The notes beneath the pieces are model-generated. The model was not told where the DNA came from, did no database searches, and saw nothing but the letters and a program-made list of their open reading frames with translations. Shown here piece by piece: positions 8,589 through 15,604 of a DNA stretch of 64,000 nt (position 1 is the first letter of the stretch; each line of letters begins with the position of its first letter). Where the stretch lies: contig NZ_JAAVVB010000006.1 of the NCBI RefSeq assembly GCF_018449775.1, positions 124,001-188,000 on the forward strand, read 5' to 3'. The position numbers and the translations under genes were made by a program. The DNA is from Mucilaginibacter sp. dw_454 (lineage in GTDB: Bacteria > Bacteroidota > Bacteroidia > Sphingobacteriales > Sphingobacteriaceae).

Positions 8589-9353
8589 ATGATACCTCGC
8601 GTTCCCAAAACGGAAACACGTTCATTGTATGCGGTCGAAGAAAGCGCGATAGTGAATGACATAGCCAACTATTTACATCATCATACAGATTTTATACTGG
8701 TCGGCAGTCAGGCAAATCCAAATATCGCCTTAGAAGAAATTCTTAAAAAAGATCAGTTTCCGGATGCTGTGATCGTAAATATTGAATTGTGCGCGGCCCA
8801 TCAGCGCAATTTGCCCGAATTAATAACGAATCATACCTCACTGATCATTACATCCGGGAACCCGGAAGATGCGGTACTGGCATTCAACTACAAGGCGGTC
8901 GATTTTCTGATTAACCCGATCAATTTAACGCAGTTAAACCGCGCTTTAGATAAAGTAAGATCGGGCAAAAACCCAGTGCTCCACAATGACCTGCCCCTGC
9001 ATTTTTATATTCAAAGCGAAGCAAAAGGAAAGATGATCCGCCTGAATCATGATGATGTTTTTTATGTTGAGGCTTGCCAGAACTATGTGACCATTTACCT
9101 CGAAAAAAGTAAGTATGTCACTTACCTAACCATGAAAGAATTAGAGCAAAAGTTATCGAACACATCATTTTTGCGCATTCATAAATCATATCTTGTCAAC
9201 GAATCAAAGATCCACTCGGTTGACGGCGATTACGTGATCTTGGAAAACAATCTCTTCTTAAAAATAGGTGCCAACTACAAAGAAGATATGTTAGCATCAC
9301 TTCATCCAAATTTTTTTATTTCGAAGCGCAGTAGTTTCAAGGTGGCAAAATAG
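8589..9353 (+). CDS. LytTR-family regulator with a pseudo-receiver domain
   Basis: 254 residues. The C-terminal half (about 138-240) is a LytTR DNA-binding domain (DDVFYVEACQNYVTIYLEKS, LRIHKSYLVNESKI). The N-terminal half has the receiver fold pattern of LytT/AlgR regulators, but the position of the phosphorylated Asp is Asn64 (VIVNIEL for the usual LxFLDI), the conserved Lys before Pro is Asn109 (DFLINPI for DYLLKPI), and the acidic pair is EE in AVEESA. The Thr/Ser position (ITSG) is kept. It thus probably works without phosphorylation. No histidine kinase is adjacent. Confidence 0.85.
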   Translation: MIPRVPKTETRSLYAVEESAIVNDIANYLHHHTDFILVGSQANPNIALEEILKKDQFPDAVIVNIELCAAHQRNLPELITNHTSLIITSGNPEDAVLAFNYKAVDFLINPINLTQLNRALDKVRSGKNPVLHNDLPLHFYIQSEAKGKMIRLNHDDVFYVEACQNYVTIYLEKSKYVTYLTMKELEQKLSNTSFLRIHKSYLVNESKIHSVDGDYVILENNLFLKIGANYKEDMLASLHPNFFISKRSSFKVAK

Positions 9354-9373
9354 TGGTTTTTCATCCAGTCCAA

Positions 9374-9886
9374 CCACCACGTCATTGCGAGGTACGAAGC
9401 AATCTCTACAACAGAAAGTCAAAAGCAAAGATCTCATTTGGCGACAGCCAGCAATAACTATCAAAATATTGCTCAGCATCAAAAACCGTTTTTGGCATAT
9501 TTACAAACTAACTATTTTGCATCATGGTTTTCCAAAGAGGTGGTTGCGTCTACATCATGACCAATAAGATGCACAGCGTTTTATACGTCGGCGTAAGCTC
9601 CGAATTACCCGCCCGGGTGTATAATCACAAAACAAAACAGCCCCCAAAAGCTTTACCGCCAAGTACAACTGCGACAAGTTGGTCTATTACTTTTTCTACC
9701 CGCACATCGAAGAAGCCATTGCCGCCGAAAAACTACTCAAAGGCAGTAGCCGCAAACACCAACAACGACTGATCAATTCGATGAATCCCGAATGGAAAGA
9801 TTTATATGATTCGTTGTTGGACTAAGATTTTGTATGTTGATTAGCGTGTGTAGAGATTGCTTCGTTCCTCGCAATGACGTAGTGGA
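9374..9886. mobile_element. REP-bounded element carrying a GIY-YIG nuclease gene
   Basis: The left end (9374-9414, CCACCACGTCATTGCGAGG then ACGAAGCAATCTCTACA) is repeated inverted at the right end (9849-9886). The only coding sequence between them is a GIY-YIG nuclease gene. A 136-bp derivative at 34605-34740 keeps both ends and some internal sequence on each side but lacks the gene, which shows that the unit behaves as one element with its own boundaries. Confidence 0.65.
9524..9825 (+). pseudogene. GIY-YIG endonuclease, frameshifted
   Basis: The first frame gives GGCVYIMTNKMHSVLYVGVS then LPARVYNHKTKQ, the GIY-YIG core with its catalytic Arg region. From about 9640 the family sequence continues in the frame one base back: SFTAKYNCDKLVYYFFYPHI, EEAIAAEKLLKGSSRK, LINSMNPEWKDLY, ending at 9825. 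Joined, the two parts make a normal small GIY-YIG protein of about 100 residues. The switch falls at CAGCCCCCAAAAGC (9638-9651), so a one-base loss in a homopolymer is the simplest explanation; a sequencing error or -1 frameshifting on C-CCA-AAA are alternatives. Confidence 0.8.
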
Positions 9887-9897
9887 GGGAAACCCCC

Positions 9898-9975
9898 AGC
9901 TACCGCAAGCGTCCCGCTTGTGGGTATTTAATGCCTCGTCGCCTCACCCACAAGCGAGACACTTGCGGTAGCATC
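9898..9975. repeat. long hairpin (GCTACCGCAAG...CTTGCGGTAGC)
   Basis: Left arm GCTACCGCAAGCGTCCCGCT continuing TTGTGGGT, right arm ACCCACAAGCGAGACACTTG continuing CGGTAGC; about 27 paired bases around a loop of about 25 nt. A half copy lies at 7386. No gene overlaps it. Confidence 0.65.
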
Positions 9976-10232
9976 TTTGATATTAGTTAGCTTAGTAAAG
10001 GTTAACCTGACCAGGCTCCATAATGTGGTAAAGAGGTCTGTTTTAATCCGTAAAAAAATTAAGCGTTTTAAACGCGTTTTAAAAAAAAGAACAAACTGCT
10101 TTTAATTGTTTTTGCAGCGTTTTAAATGTTTTAACGGCTGTCTGATGCAAACTCAAACACCCCATAGGTGTCCTTCGAACCTTTCGCCTGGTCCCGATTT
10201 TAACTGGGGAAACGCCAAAAACACCCCACCTC

Positions 10233-10384
10233 TCGTGAAACAAAAAATGACTTAAAAGTATTTTTTACTGTTTCATTTTGTTTCACTCTGTTTTTATAAA
10301 TATCTAATTATCAAATAATTGGACTTAAATGTTGTTTCACTTGTTTCATCTGTTACATACACACGTGAAACAAAACAGCAACGG
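10233..10384 (+). repeat. GTTTCAC-rich repeat, copy A
   Basis: About 150 bp with six or more copies of GTTTCA or its inverse TGAAAC. The order GTGAAACAAAAAATGACTTA, CTGTTTCATTTTGTTTCACT, TTGTTTCACTTGTTTCA, CACGTGAAACAAAAC is repeated inverted at 31262-31412. The central AT-rich 40 bp are the least conserved part. Confidence 0.7.
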
Positions 10385-10427
10385 GTCACTGAGCGTACGT
10401 AAACTCACCAGATCATCGCTTCGCTCG

Positions 10428-10625
10428 ATCACCCTCTCTTCCGCAAGCGGGAAAGAGGGTTGTAAACTACATGATAAAGCATTAAACAACCCTCTTTCCG
10501 CCGAAGGCGAAGAGAGGGTCGACCAGCGCAGCGTAGTCGGGGTGAGTCCCCGCGTTAGGGGTAGAAGCGGATACCGGCCCTGCGGTTAAGGCCTGCGCAG
10601 TATGAGCGGATAACCCGGGCCGCAG
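10428..10625. repeat. CCCTCT hairpin repeat (relative of the 34.3-kb repeat)
   Basis: Two inverted CCCTCT(C)TTCCGC.../...GGAAAGAGGG arms (10431-10462 and 10489-10520) and the trailing GCGTAGTCGGGGTGAGTC block (about 10530-10545) match the left end of the repeat at 34281. The tail (CGGATACCGGCC, AAGGCCTGCGCAGTATGAGC) resembles sequence near 7300. The 86-codon reading frame here is made of repeat sequence. Confidence 0.6.
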
Positions 10626-10660
10626 GCAACGCCATCACAACGCCTAAACACCAACAAAAA

Positions 10661-10682
10661 AGGGAGACCAACCGGCCTCCCT
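10661..10682 (-). terminator. terminator of the M1 aminopeptidase gene
   Basis: Stem AGGGAGACC / GGCCTCCCT (9 bp, one mismatch) with loop AACC; on the minus strand it is followed by TTTTTGTTGG. It lies 24 nt past the stop codon at 10706. Confidence 0.8.
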
Positions 10683-10705
10683 TTTCTATATAGCAACGTT
10701 ATGGT

Positions 10706-13201
10706 TTACTTACTCGCGTCAATGTCGGCCACAGCTTTGTCGGCTGCGTCGGCAGATGCCGTGTCGTTCATGGCTGCGCGTTTGGTTTTGATATCTTGCA
10801 GCATCAGTTTTAAAGGGCCTGCAACGCCATATGCTTTGTATTTAATGGCAGCGTCTTTAATAGCGACTATGCCTTGTTGCGCATACCCGGGGTTTTTAAC
10901 TGCCGCGGTCATGACTGCAAACTCTCTAAGCATAGTGAATTTGCCCTGAATCTCGCTTTCTGTGAACTGCTTGTATACGTAAGGCCACTCGGCATCGCCG
11001 CCTGCGGTTGCATATACGTGGATCATTGACAGGGTCAAGGCACCTTTATTGTCTTTCTCGAAAGCTTTGGCGTCTGCCAGGGCAGCTTGCGGGTCTTGCA
11101 GTGCTATGGCGCTTAAAGCAGCGCCCTGTACCGCATACGATTCGCTTTTCAAGGCCTCTGTAAACGCAGGCAACATACCCGACGCTTTCAACTTACCCAA
11201 CACCGAAATAGCCGCCGCACGAACCAGCGTGTTCGGGTCTGACTGGGCCAGTGTTAACAGGATAGGTTGGGCAGCATTGCGCACATCGTCATTACTCATG
11301 TTTAACCCTTTGATGGCTTTAATGCGCAGGCCGTAGTATTTGTCTTTCAGTGCAGCCAGCATCACCCTGCGGGCGCCTTCGCTGCCTTGCTCCGGCGTAG
11401 CAGCGTCTATAGCCTCAAAGCGGTCAAGGTATAACGGCGCATTGAAGTATTGGAACACGTACTCGGCAAGTGTCTTGGTGTCGCGTTTCTCGGCTAATAG
11501 CACCTTGTCGCCGTCAACGTTCACCAAATCAGGTTTCGTAGTTGATGTAAAGGTCAGGGTGTCAGCTTTATCATTCATCCAAACGTTATGACGTACCTTC
11601 TTGCCACCGGCGTAGATATCAATAGCCATTGGTAAGATAAAGGCGTTACCATCTTGTGTTTGCTCCAGGTAAACGGTTTCTTTCTTAGCAGCGTCATCCC
11701 ATTTATAGCTGATCTTTAGCTTAGGGTTGCCATGACCGTAGTACCATTGGTTAAAGAACCAGTTAAGGTCGCGGCCGCTGGCGTCTTCTAAAGCTAAGCG
11801 TAGCTGTTGTGCCTCGCCGGGTTTGAAGGCGTTGGTTTTAAGGTATATGCCCAGGCCCTTGTAAAAGGCATCGTAACCTAAGTAGTTACGCAGCATGTTC
11901 AATATGCGTCCGCCTTTCTGGTAGGTCACCAAATCAAACACATCTTCTTTATCATTGTAGTGAAAGCGTACCAGGTCCTTGGTTTTGTTAGCCGGGTTAG
12001 ACAGGTAGGCTACCAAAGCGGTTTGGCTATGCGCGTCGGCTTCGTCTTTGCCGTATTTGTGCTCGGCCCAAAGCATCTCGCTAAAATCAGCAAACGACTC
12101 ATTGACGGTGAGGTTGCTCCAGCTTTCGGCAGTAACCAAATCGCCAAACCACTGGTGAAACAGCTCATGCGCAATGGTGCTGCGGCCGGCATCATAATTA
12201 GCATCAATCAACTCGCGGTGCGTTAACTGTACATACTCGCCGTGCAGGGTAGCAGAGGTGTTCTCCATAGCGCCACTCACATAATCGCGAACAACGATCT
12301 GCGAGTATTTGTACCATGGGAAGTCGACACCTAAAGTCTTTGAGTAGAACTCGATCAGCTCCGGAGTCTGCCCGAAGATCTCTTTAGCGTAGGGGGCGTA
12401 TTTTGGCTCCAGGTAGTAGTTAACCTCTTTGTTGCGCCATTTGTCTTTATAGATCTTGAAATCGCCCACGGCCATCATAAACAGGTATGGCGAGTGTGGC
12501 AACTCTTGTTTCCAAACGTCGGTGCGGGTACCATCGCCATTCACTTTCTGAGAAGCCAGGCGCCCGTTTGATAGCGTTACGTACTTAGCGGGCACAGTCA
12601 TGGCTATCTCGTCGGTAGTCTTTTGCTCAGACTTGTCGATAGTAGGGAACCAGCATGAAGAGCTTTCAGTTTCGCCCTGTGTCCAGATCTGGGTTGGCTT
12701 GTTTTTCTCGGTGCCGTCAGGGTTAATGAAGTATAAACCTTTGGCGTCGTTTATAGCCGCACTCCCTTTTACATGCAGTTCATTAGGCTTTGAAGTATAG
12801 TCGATGTATACAGTATAGCTATCGTTATTGTGATATACTTTATCCAGCGTAATGGCCAGGCTCAGGCTATCCTGGTATTTGTATTTAAGCGGAATGTTTT
12901 GGCCATTTTTAACGATGGATATGTTTTTAATATCCATGCCTTTAGCGTCTAAACGCAGTGTGTCGGTAGCATAGAAGTGCGGCCTTAAAGTCACCCATTC
13001 TTTTCCATACAGATAGCGTTTTTTGTAGTCGAAACGTACGTCCAGCTTAGTGTGGATAAGGTCGTTAATGCGGGGTGGGGTAGCACGGTAGATTTTCATT
13101 TCCGGGCTCTCGGCCTGCGGGGTCTGCGCCATTGCCGGGGCAAGGTAACCTGCGGCAATAACTATACCGGCAACCAGGCCGGTCAATGTGGTTTTTTTCA
13201 T
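10706..13201 (-). CDS. M1 family metallo-aminopeptidase
   Basis: 831 residues from the Met at 13201, which begins a signal peptide (MKKTTLTGLVAGIVIAAGYL, ending APAMAQ); the open frame continues upstream but without family similarity. The zinc motif HExxH-x18-E is present (TIAHELFHQWFGDLVT, with the ligand Glu in NESFADF), as is the substrate-binding motif as GAMEN (YVSGAMENTSATLHGEY). The C-terminal third has HEAT-like alpha repeats, as in ERAP/leukotriene hydrolase relatives. It removes N-terminal residues from peptides in the periplasm. It is a single-gene unit with its own terminator. Confidence 0.93.
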   Translation of the reverse strand: MKKTTLTGLVAGIVIAAGYLAPAMAQTPQAESPEMKIYRATPPRINDLIHTKLDVRFDYKKRYLYGKEWVTLRPHFYATDTLRLDAKGMDIKNISIVKNGQNIPLKYKYQDSLSLAITLDKVYHNNDSYTVYIDYTSKPNELHVKGSAAINDAKGLYFINPDGTEKNKPTQIWTQGETESSSCWFPTIDKSEQKTTDEIAMTVPAKYVTLSNGRLASQKVNGDGTRTDVWKQELPHSPYLFMMAVGDFKIYKDKWRNKEVNYYLEPKYAPYAKEIFGQTPELIEFYSKTLGVDFPWYKYSQIVVRDYVSGAMENTSATLHGEYVQLTHRELIDANYDAGRSTIAHELFHQWFGDLVTAESWSNLTVNESFADFSEMLWAEHKYGKDEADAHSQTALVAYLSNPANKTKDLVRFHYNDKEDVFDLVTYQKGGRILNMLRNYLGYDAFYKGLGIYLKTNAFKPGEAQQLRLALEDASGRDLNWFFNQWYYGHGNPKLKISYKWDDAAKKETVYLEQTQDGNAFILPMAIDIYAGGKKVRHNVWMNDKADTLTFTSTTKPDLVNVDGDKVLLAEKRDTKTLAEYVFQYFNAPLYLDRFEAIDAATPEQGSEGARRVMLAALKDKYYGLRIKAIKGLNMSNDDVRNAAQPILLTLAQSDPNTLVRAAAISVLGKLKASGMLPAFTEALKSESYAVQGAALSAIALQDPQAALADAKAFEKDNKGALTLSMIHVYATAGGDAEWPYVYKQFTESEIQGKFTMLREFAVMTAAVKNPGYAQQGIVAIKDAAIKYKAYGVAGPLKLMLQDIKTKRAAMNDTASADAADKAVADIDASK

Positions 13202-13296
13202 AAAGGGTACTCTATCAGTTAATAAGCGAAAGTAACAGTTTTTAGTTAAAAATGTAAGACTGTGGCTGCTTGAATTTGTTACCGGGTGATCAACAA

Positions 13297-13323
13297 AAAG
13301 CCCGCTGCAAAACAACGGGCTTT
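13297..13323 (-). terminator. terminator of the bacilliredoxin gene
   Basis: Stem AAAGCCCG / CGGGCTTT (8 bp) with a 11-nt loop, followed on the minus strand by TTGTTG. It sits about 50 nt after the stop at 13375. Confidence 0.7.
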
Positions 13324-13374
13324 AAATATTCCAAAGGTTAACTAATCTCTAATTAACCAATCTCTAATCACTAA

Positions 13375-13788
13375 TTAGCAATACTGCTCAAACGCACCAA
13401 TCAGATTGTCGGCAATCATTTGTGCAGGGCGACCTTCAATTTGGTGGCGCTCAATCATGTGTACTAATTTACCATCTTTAAACAAAGCCATGGCCGGCGA
13501 TGAAGGAGGATAAGGCAGCATATAGTTACGCGCAGTATCAACAGCTTCTTTTTCCATACCTGCAAAAACGGTTACAAATTTGTCTGGGTGTTTCTCGCTT
13601 TGAGCAGCCATGCGTGCAGCCGGGCGTGCATTAGCAGCAGCGCAACCGCAAACAGAGTTTACCATTACAAATACGGTGCCTTCGCTTTCAATAGCGCTTT
13701 TTACTTCTTCGGCATCTTTTAATTCTTGAAAGCCAACGCGGGTAAGTTCTTCGCGCATTGGGGTCACTAAATATTCTGGGTACATCAT
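13375..13788 (-). CDS. bacilliredoxin, BrxA/BrxB (YphP/YqiW) family
   Basis: 137 residues matching the full length of the family: MMYPEYLVTPMREELTRVGF at the N-terminus, the CGC active site in VNSVCGCAAANARPA (about 47-49), and YPPSSPAMALFKDGKLVHMI near the C-terminus. Bacilliredoxins remove bacillithiol from protein thiols, and bacillithiol is made by many Bacteroidota. The start could be the second Met. It is a lone gene, divergent from the M23 peptidase gene. Confidence 0.92.
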   Translation of the reverse strand: MMYPEYLVTPMREELTRVGFQELKDAEEVKSAIESEGTVFVMVNSVCGCAAANARPAARMAAQSEKHPDKFVTVFAGMEKEAVDTARNYMLPYPPSSPAMALFKDGKLVHMIERHQIEGRPAQMIADNLIGAFEQYC

Positions 13789-13975
13789 AATGTGTCTTAT
13801 TTCAAATTAATTGCTCACAAAAATACTAAAACGGCAACATCAATGGTTTAAAAAACGTAATAATAACATCTTGTTGACAAAGGCGATACAATCAAGTTGT
13901 TAATTTGTTTAAAATTAATGTTGTTTTATAAGTGCCTTTTTATAAATTGCATGCCCCTAGTTTTTATACGTGTAA

Positions 13976-14842
13976 ATGAAAATTAAGCCAAAAGACGTTA
14001 GTACCATTGTTATTTTAAGTAAAAACAAGCAAGGAACTAAAACCATACAAGTACGCACCCGCCACATCGCACATCTAAAATATTATGTAATGGGTTTGGT
14101 AGGAGTAATAGCACTTTTAGTAGGATCGATATTTTTGCTGCGCAATAGCATACAGCAGCAGGAGCATGAAAAACAGCTATTGCTGACGCAAATTGTAAAT
14201 CTTAAAGGACAGATCCCGGTAGAGATGCAAAAGCAAGGCGAAAAAGTTTCTGCCCAAAGCTATATCCAGGCTATCGAGGGTAAACTGAAAAACATTAATG
14301 ATTATTTAAGAAAACGCGGACTAAAAGGGTTTTCAACCAAAGCGGTAGGTGGCGATGCCAATGCTGCTGCAGGTAAGCTTACTGATAAAGAAGTGTATAT
14401 GGCTTATAACGACTACCTGACCCACGTGGTTAATAGCGTAGCTTTTACGCCGATGGGTTATCCCAGAATTAGTGAAATGACTTCAAGATTTGGTTTTAGA
14501 AGTGACCCGTTTGATTCTGGCCATGCCGAGTTTCATCCCGGTATTGATTTTAAAGGTAATCGTGGTGATATAGCGCATTGTACTGCTAATGGCCGCGTAG
14601 TATCTACCGGTTGGATGGGTGGCTACGGAAATTGTGTGCGTGTGGCGCATGAAAATGGCTTCGAAACGCTATACGGTCACTTGTCGCGGATTACGGTTAG
14701 AGTTGGTCAGCAGCTTTCTGTTGGCGATAAAGTAGGCGAAATTGGTTCAACCGGACGTTCAACCGGAAATCACTTACACTATGAAGTGCGTAAAGATGGC
14801 AAGCCTGTTAATCCCGTTAAATTTTTAACCTTAAATAACTAA
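13976..14842 (+). CDS. membrane-anchored M23 (LytM) peptidase
   Basis: 288 residues: a short cytoplasmic segment, one transmembrane helix (about 36-55), a coiled-coil-like stretch (56-115), and a C-terminal M23 domain with zinc ligands His187 and Asp191 (FHPGIDFKG) and the HLH motif at 266-268 (TGNHLHYEVR). All metal ligands are present, so it should be an active peptidoglycan endopeptidase. The bactofilin gene follows after 11 nt, and an M23 peptidase next to a bactofilin is a recurring pair in cell-shape control. Confidence 0.92.
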   Translation: MKIKPKDVSTIVILSKNKQGTKTIQVRTRHIAHLKYYVMGLVGVIALLVGSIFLLRNSIQQQEHEKQLLLTQIVNLKGQIPVEMQKQGEKVSAQSYIQAIEGKLKNINDYLRKRGLKGFSTKAVGGDANAAAGKLTDKEVYMAYNDYLTHVVNSVAFTPMGYPRISEMTSRFGFRSDPFDSGHAEFHPGIDFKGNRGDIAHCTANGRVVSTGWMGGYGNCVRVAHENGFETLYGHLSRITVRVGQQLSVGDKVGEIGSTGRSTGNHLHYEVRKDGKPVNPVKFLTLNN

Positions 14843-14853
14843 GTAACCTACCT

Positions 14854-15240
14854 ATGGGTGTTTTTTCTAAAAAAGATAAGGTGGCGCTTGATCTGCAAGC
14901 CATATCGACGCTAATAAGCGAAGGCACTATTGTAGCCGGCAATTTAACCGCACCTGCAGTAGCCCGTATAGATGGCCGTGTTAACGGCGATGTAGAAGTT
15001 ACCGAAGGTTTAATATTAGGCGAACAGGGCTTAATAGTTGGCAGTGTAAACACCAAAGAAATGATTGTTTACGGTACCGTACAAGGCAACATCAAGGTAG
15101 AATCGCTTGAAATTAAGGGAACCGGCAAGATAACCGGCGATATTGAAACCGGCACTTTACTGGTTGAAACGGGTGGTATTTATAACGGCCATCTGGCTAT
15201 GCAAACTGCTAATACCAAGCAAATTAAGCAAATTGCTTAA
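14854..15240 (+). CDS. bactofilin cytoskeletal protein
   Basis: 128 residues. A short polar N-terminal tail is followed by a regular right-handed beta-helix of short repeats (ISEGTIVAGNLTAPAVARID, GRVNGDVEVTEGLILGE, GLIVGSVNTKEMIVYGTVQG, GKITGDIETGTLLV), the hallmark of bactofilins. They polymerise without nucleotide on the inner membrane and help localise cell wall enzymes; the co-transcribed M23 peptidase is the obvious partner. Confidence 0.95.
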   Translation: MGVFSKKDKVALDLQAISTLISEGTIVAGNLTAPAVARIDGRVNGDVEVTEGLILGEQGLIVGSVNTKEMIVYGTVQGNIKVESLEIKGTGKITGDIETGTLLVETGGIYNGHLAMQTANTKQIKQIA

Positions 15241-15277
15241 CTCATCAAAAAGAAGCATTTTTGGCCCGAAATGTGAC

Positions 15278-15308
15278 TTGTATATTACCAAGTTATTGCG
15301 CATCTTTG
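15278..15308 (+). promoter_or_regulatory. probable Bacteroidota-type promoter of metH
   Basis: TTG at 15278-15280, 20 bp, then CATCTTTG (15301-15308), one mismatch from TAnnTTTG. Transcription would start about 15314, exactly at the 5' edge of the riboswitch. Confidence 0.5.
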
Positions 15309-15311
15309 CTG

Positions 15312-15423
15312 TGCTTATAGAGAAAGACGGAGGGATTAGACCCTGCGATGTCTTAGCAACCTGTGACTTTACAAGGTGCTACATTCTACTCAGGCTGCCC
15401 TTGGCAGATGGGACAGATAAGTG
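15312..15423 (+). promoter_or_regulatory. SAM-I (S-box) riboswitch
   Basis: The element starts with CTTATAGAGAAAGACGGAGG and closes with GATAAG, giving the P1 helix (CTTAT/ATAAG). Inside are the S-box signatures: GGAGGGATTAGACCCTGCGA, TTAGCAACCTGTG, then AAGGTGCTACATTC and GGCAGATGGGACAGATAAG. Binding of S-adenosylmethionine should lower metH expression. The expression platform is not obvious: only a weak AAAGTC/GACTTT hairpin (15424-15447) follows directly. Confidence 0.92.
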
Positions 15424-15464
15424 AAAGTCAACATAACACCCGACTTTTCGAAGTAAGCCACTTT

Positions 15465-15600
15465 AGACGTGAGATTTGAGATATTAGATTTGAGATAAGT
15501 CTCAGGTTTTAATCCAATTGATCGTTTATCAAAGCAATTTAGATAGGACGTCAATCTGCGGCAATTCAGTCTCAAATCTCACGTCTCAAATCTCACATCT
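15465..15600. repeat. word-repeat hairpin directly upstream of metH
   Basis: Left arm AGACGTGAGATTTGAGATAT then TAGATTTGAGATAAG (15465-15499); right arm CAGTCTCAAATCTCACGTCT then CAAATCTCACATCT (15567-15600). The arms can pair over about 34 bases, and the right arm ends 4 nt before the metH ATG, so it may mask the ribosome site. Its words (CTCAAATCTCA) also appear at 1081-1095. Confidence 0.7.
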
Positions 15601-15604
15601 TTAA

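Noticed and set aside
10041..10140. Possible regulatory array with repeated CGTTTTAA words
   Set aside because: The words are AT-rich and irregular, and no second copy was seen in the window.
10329..10589. 86-codon reading frame in the repeat region
   Set aside because: It is made of the GTTTCAC and CCCTCT repeats; no protein-like composition.
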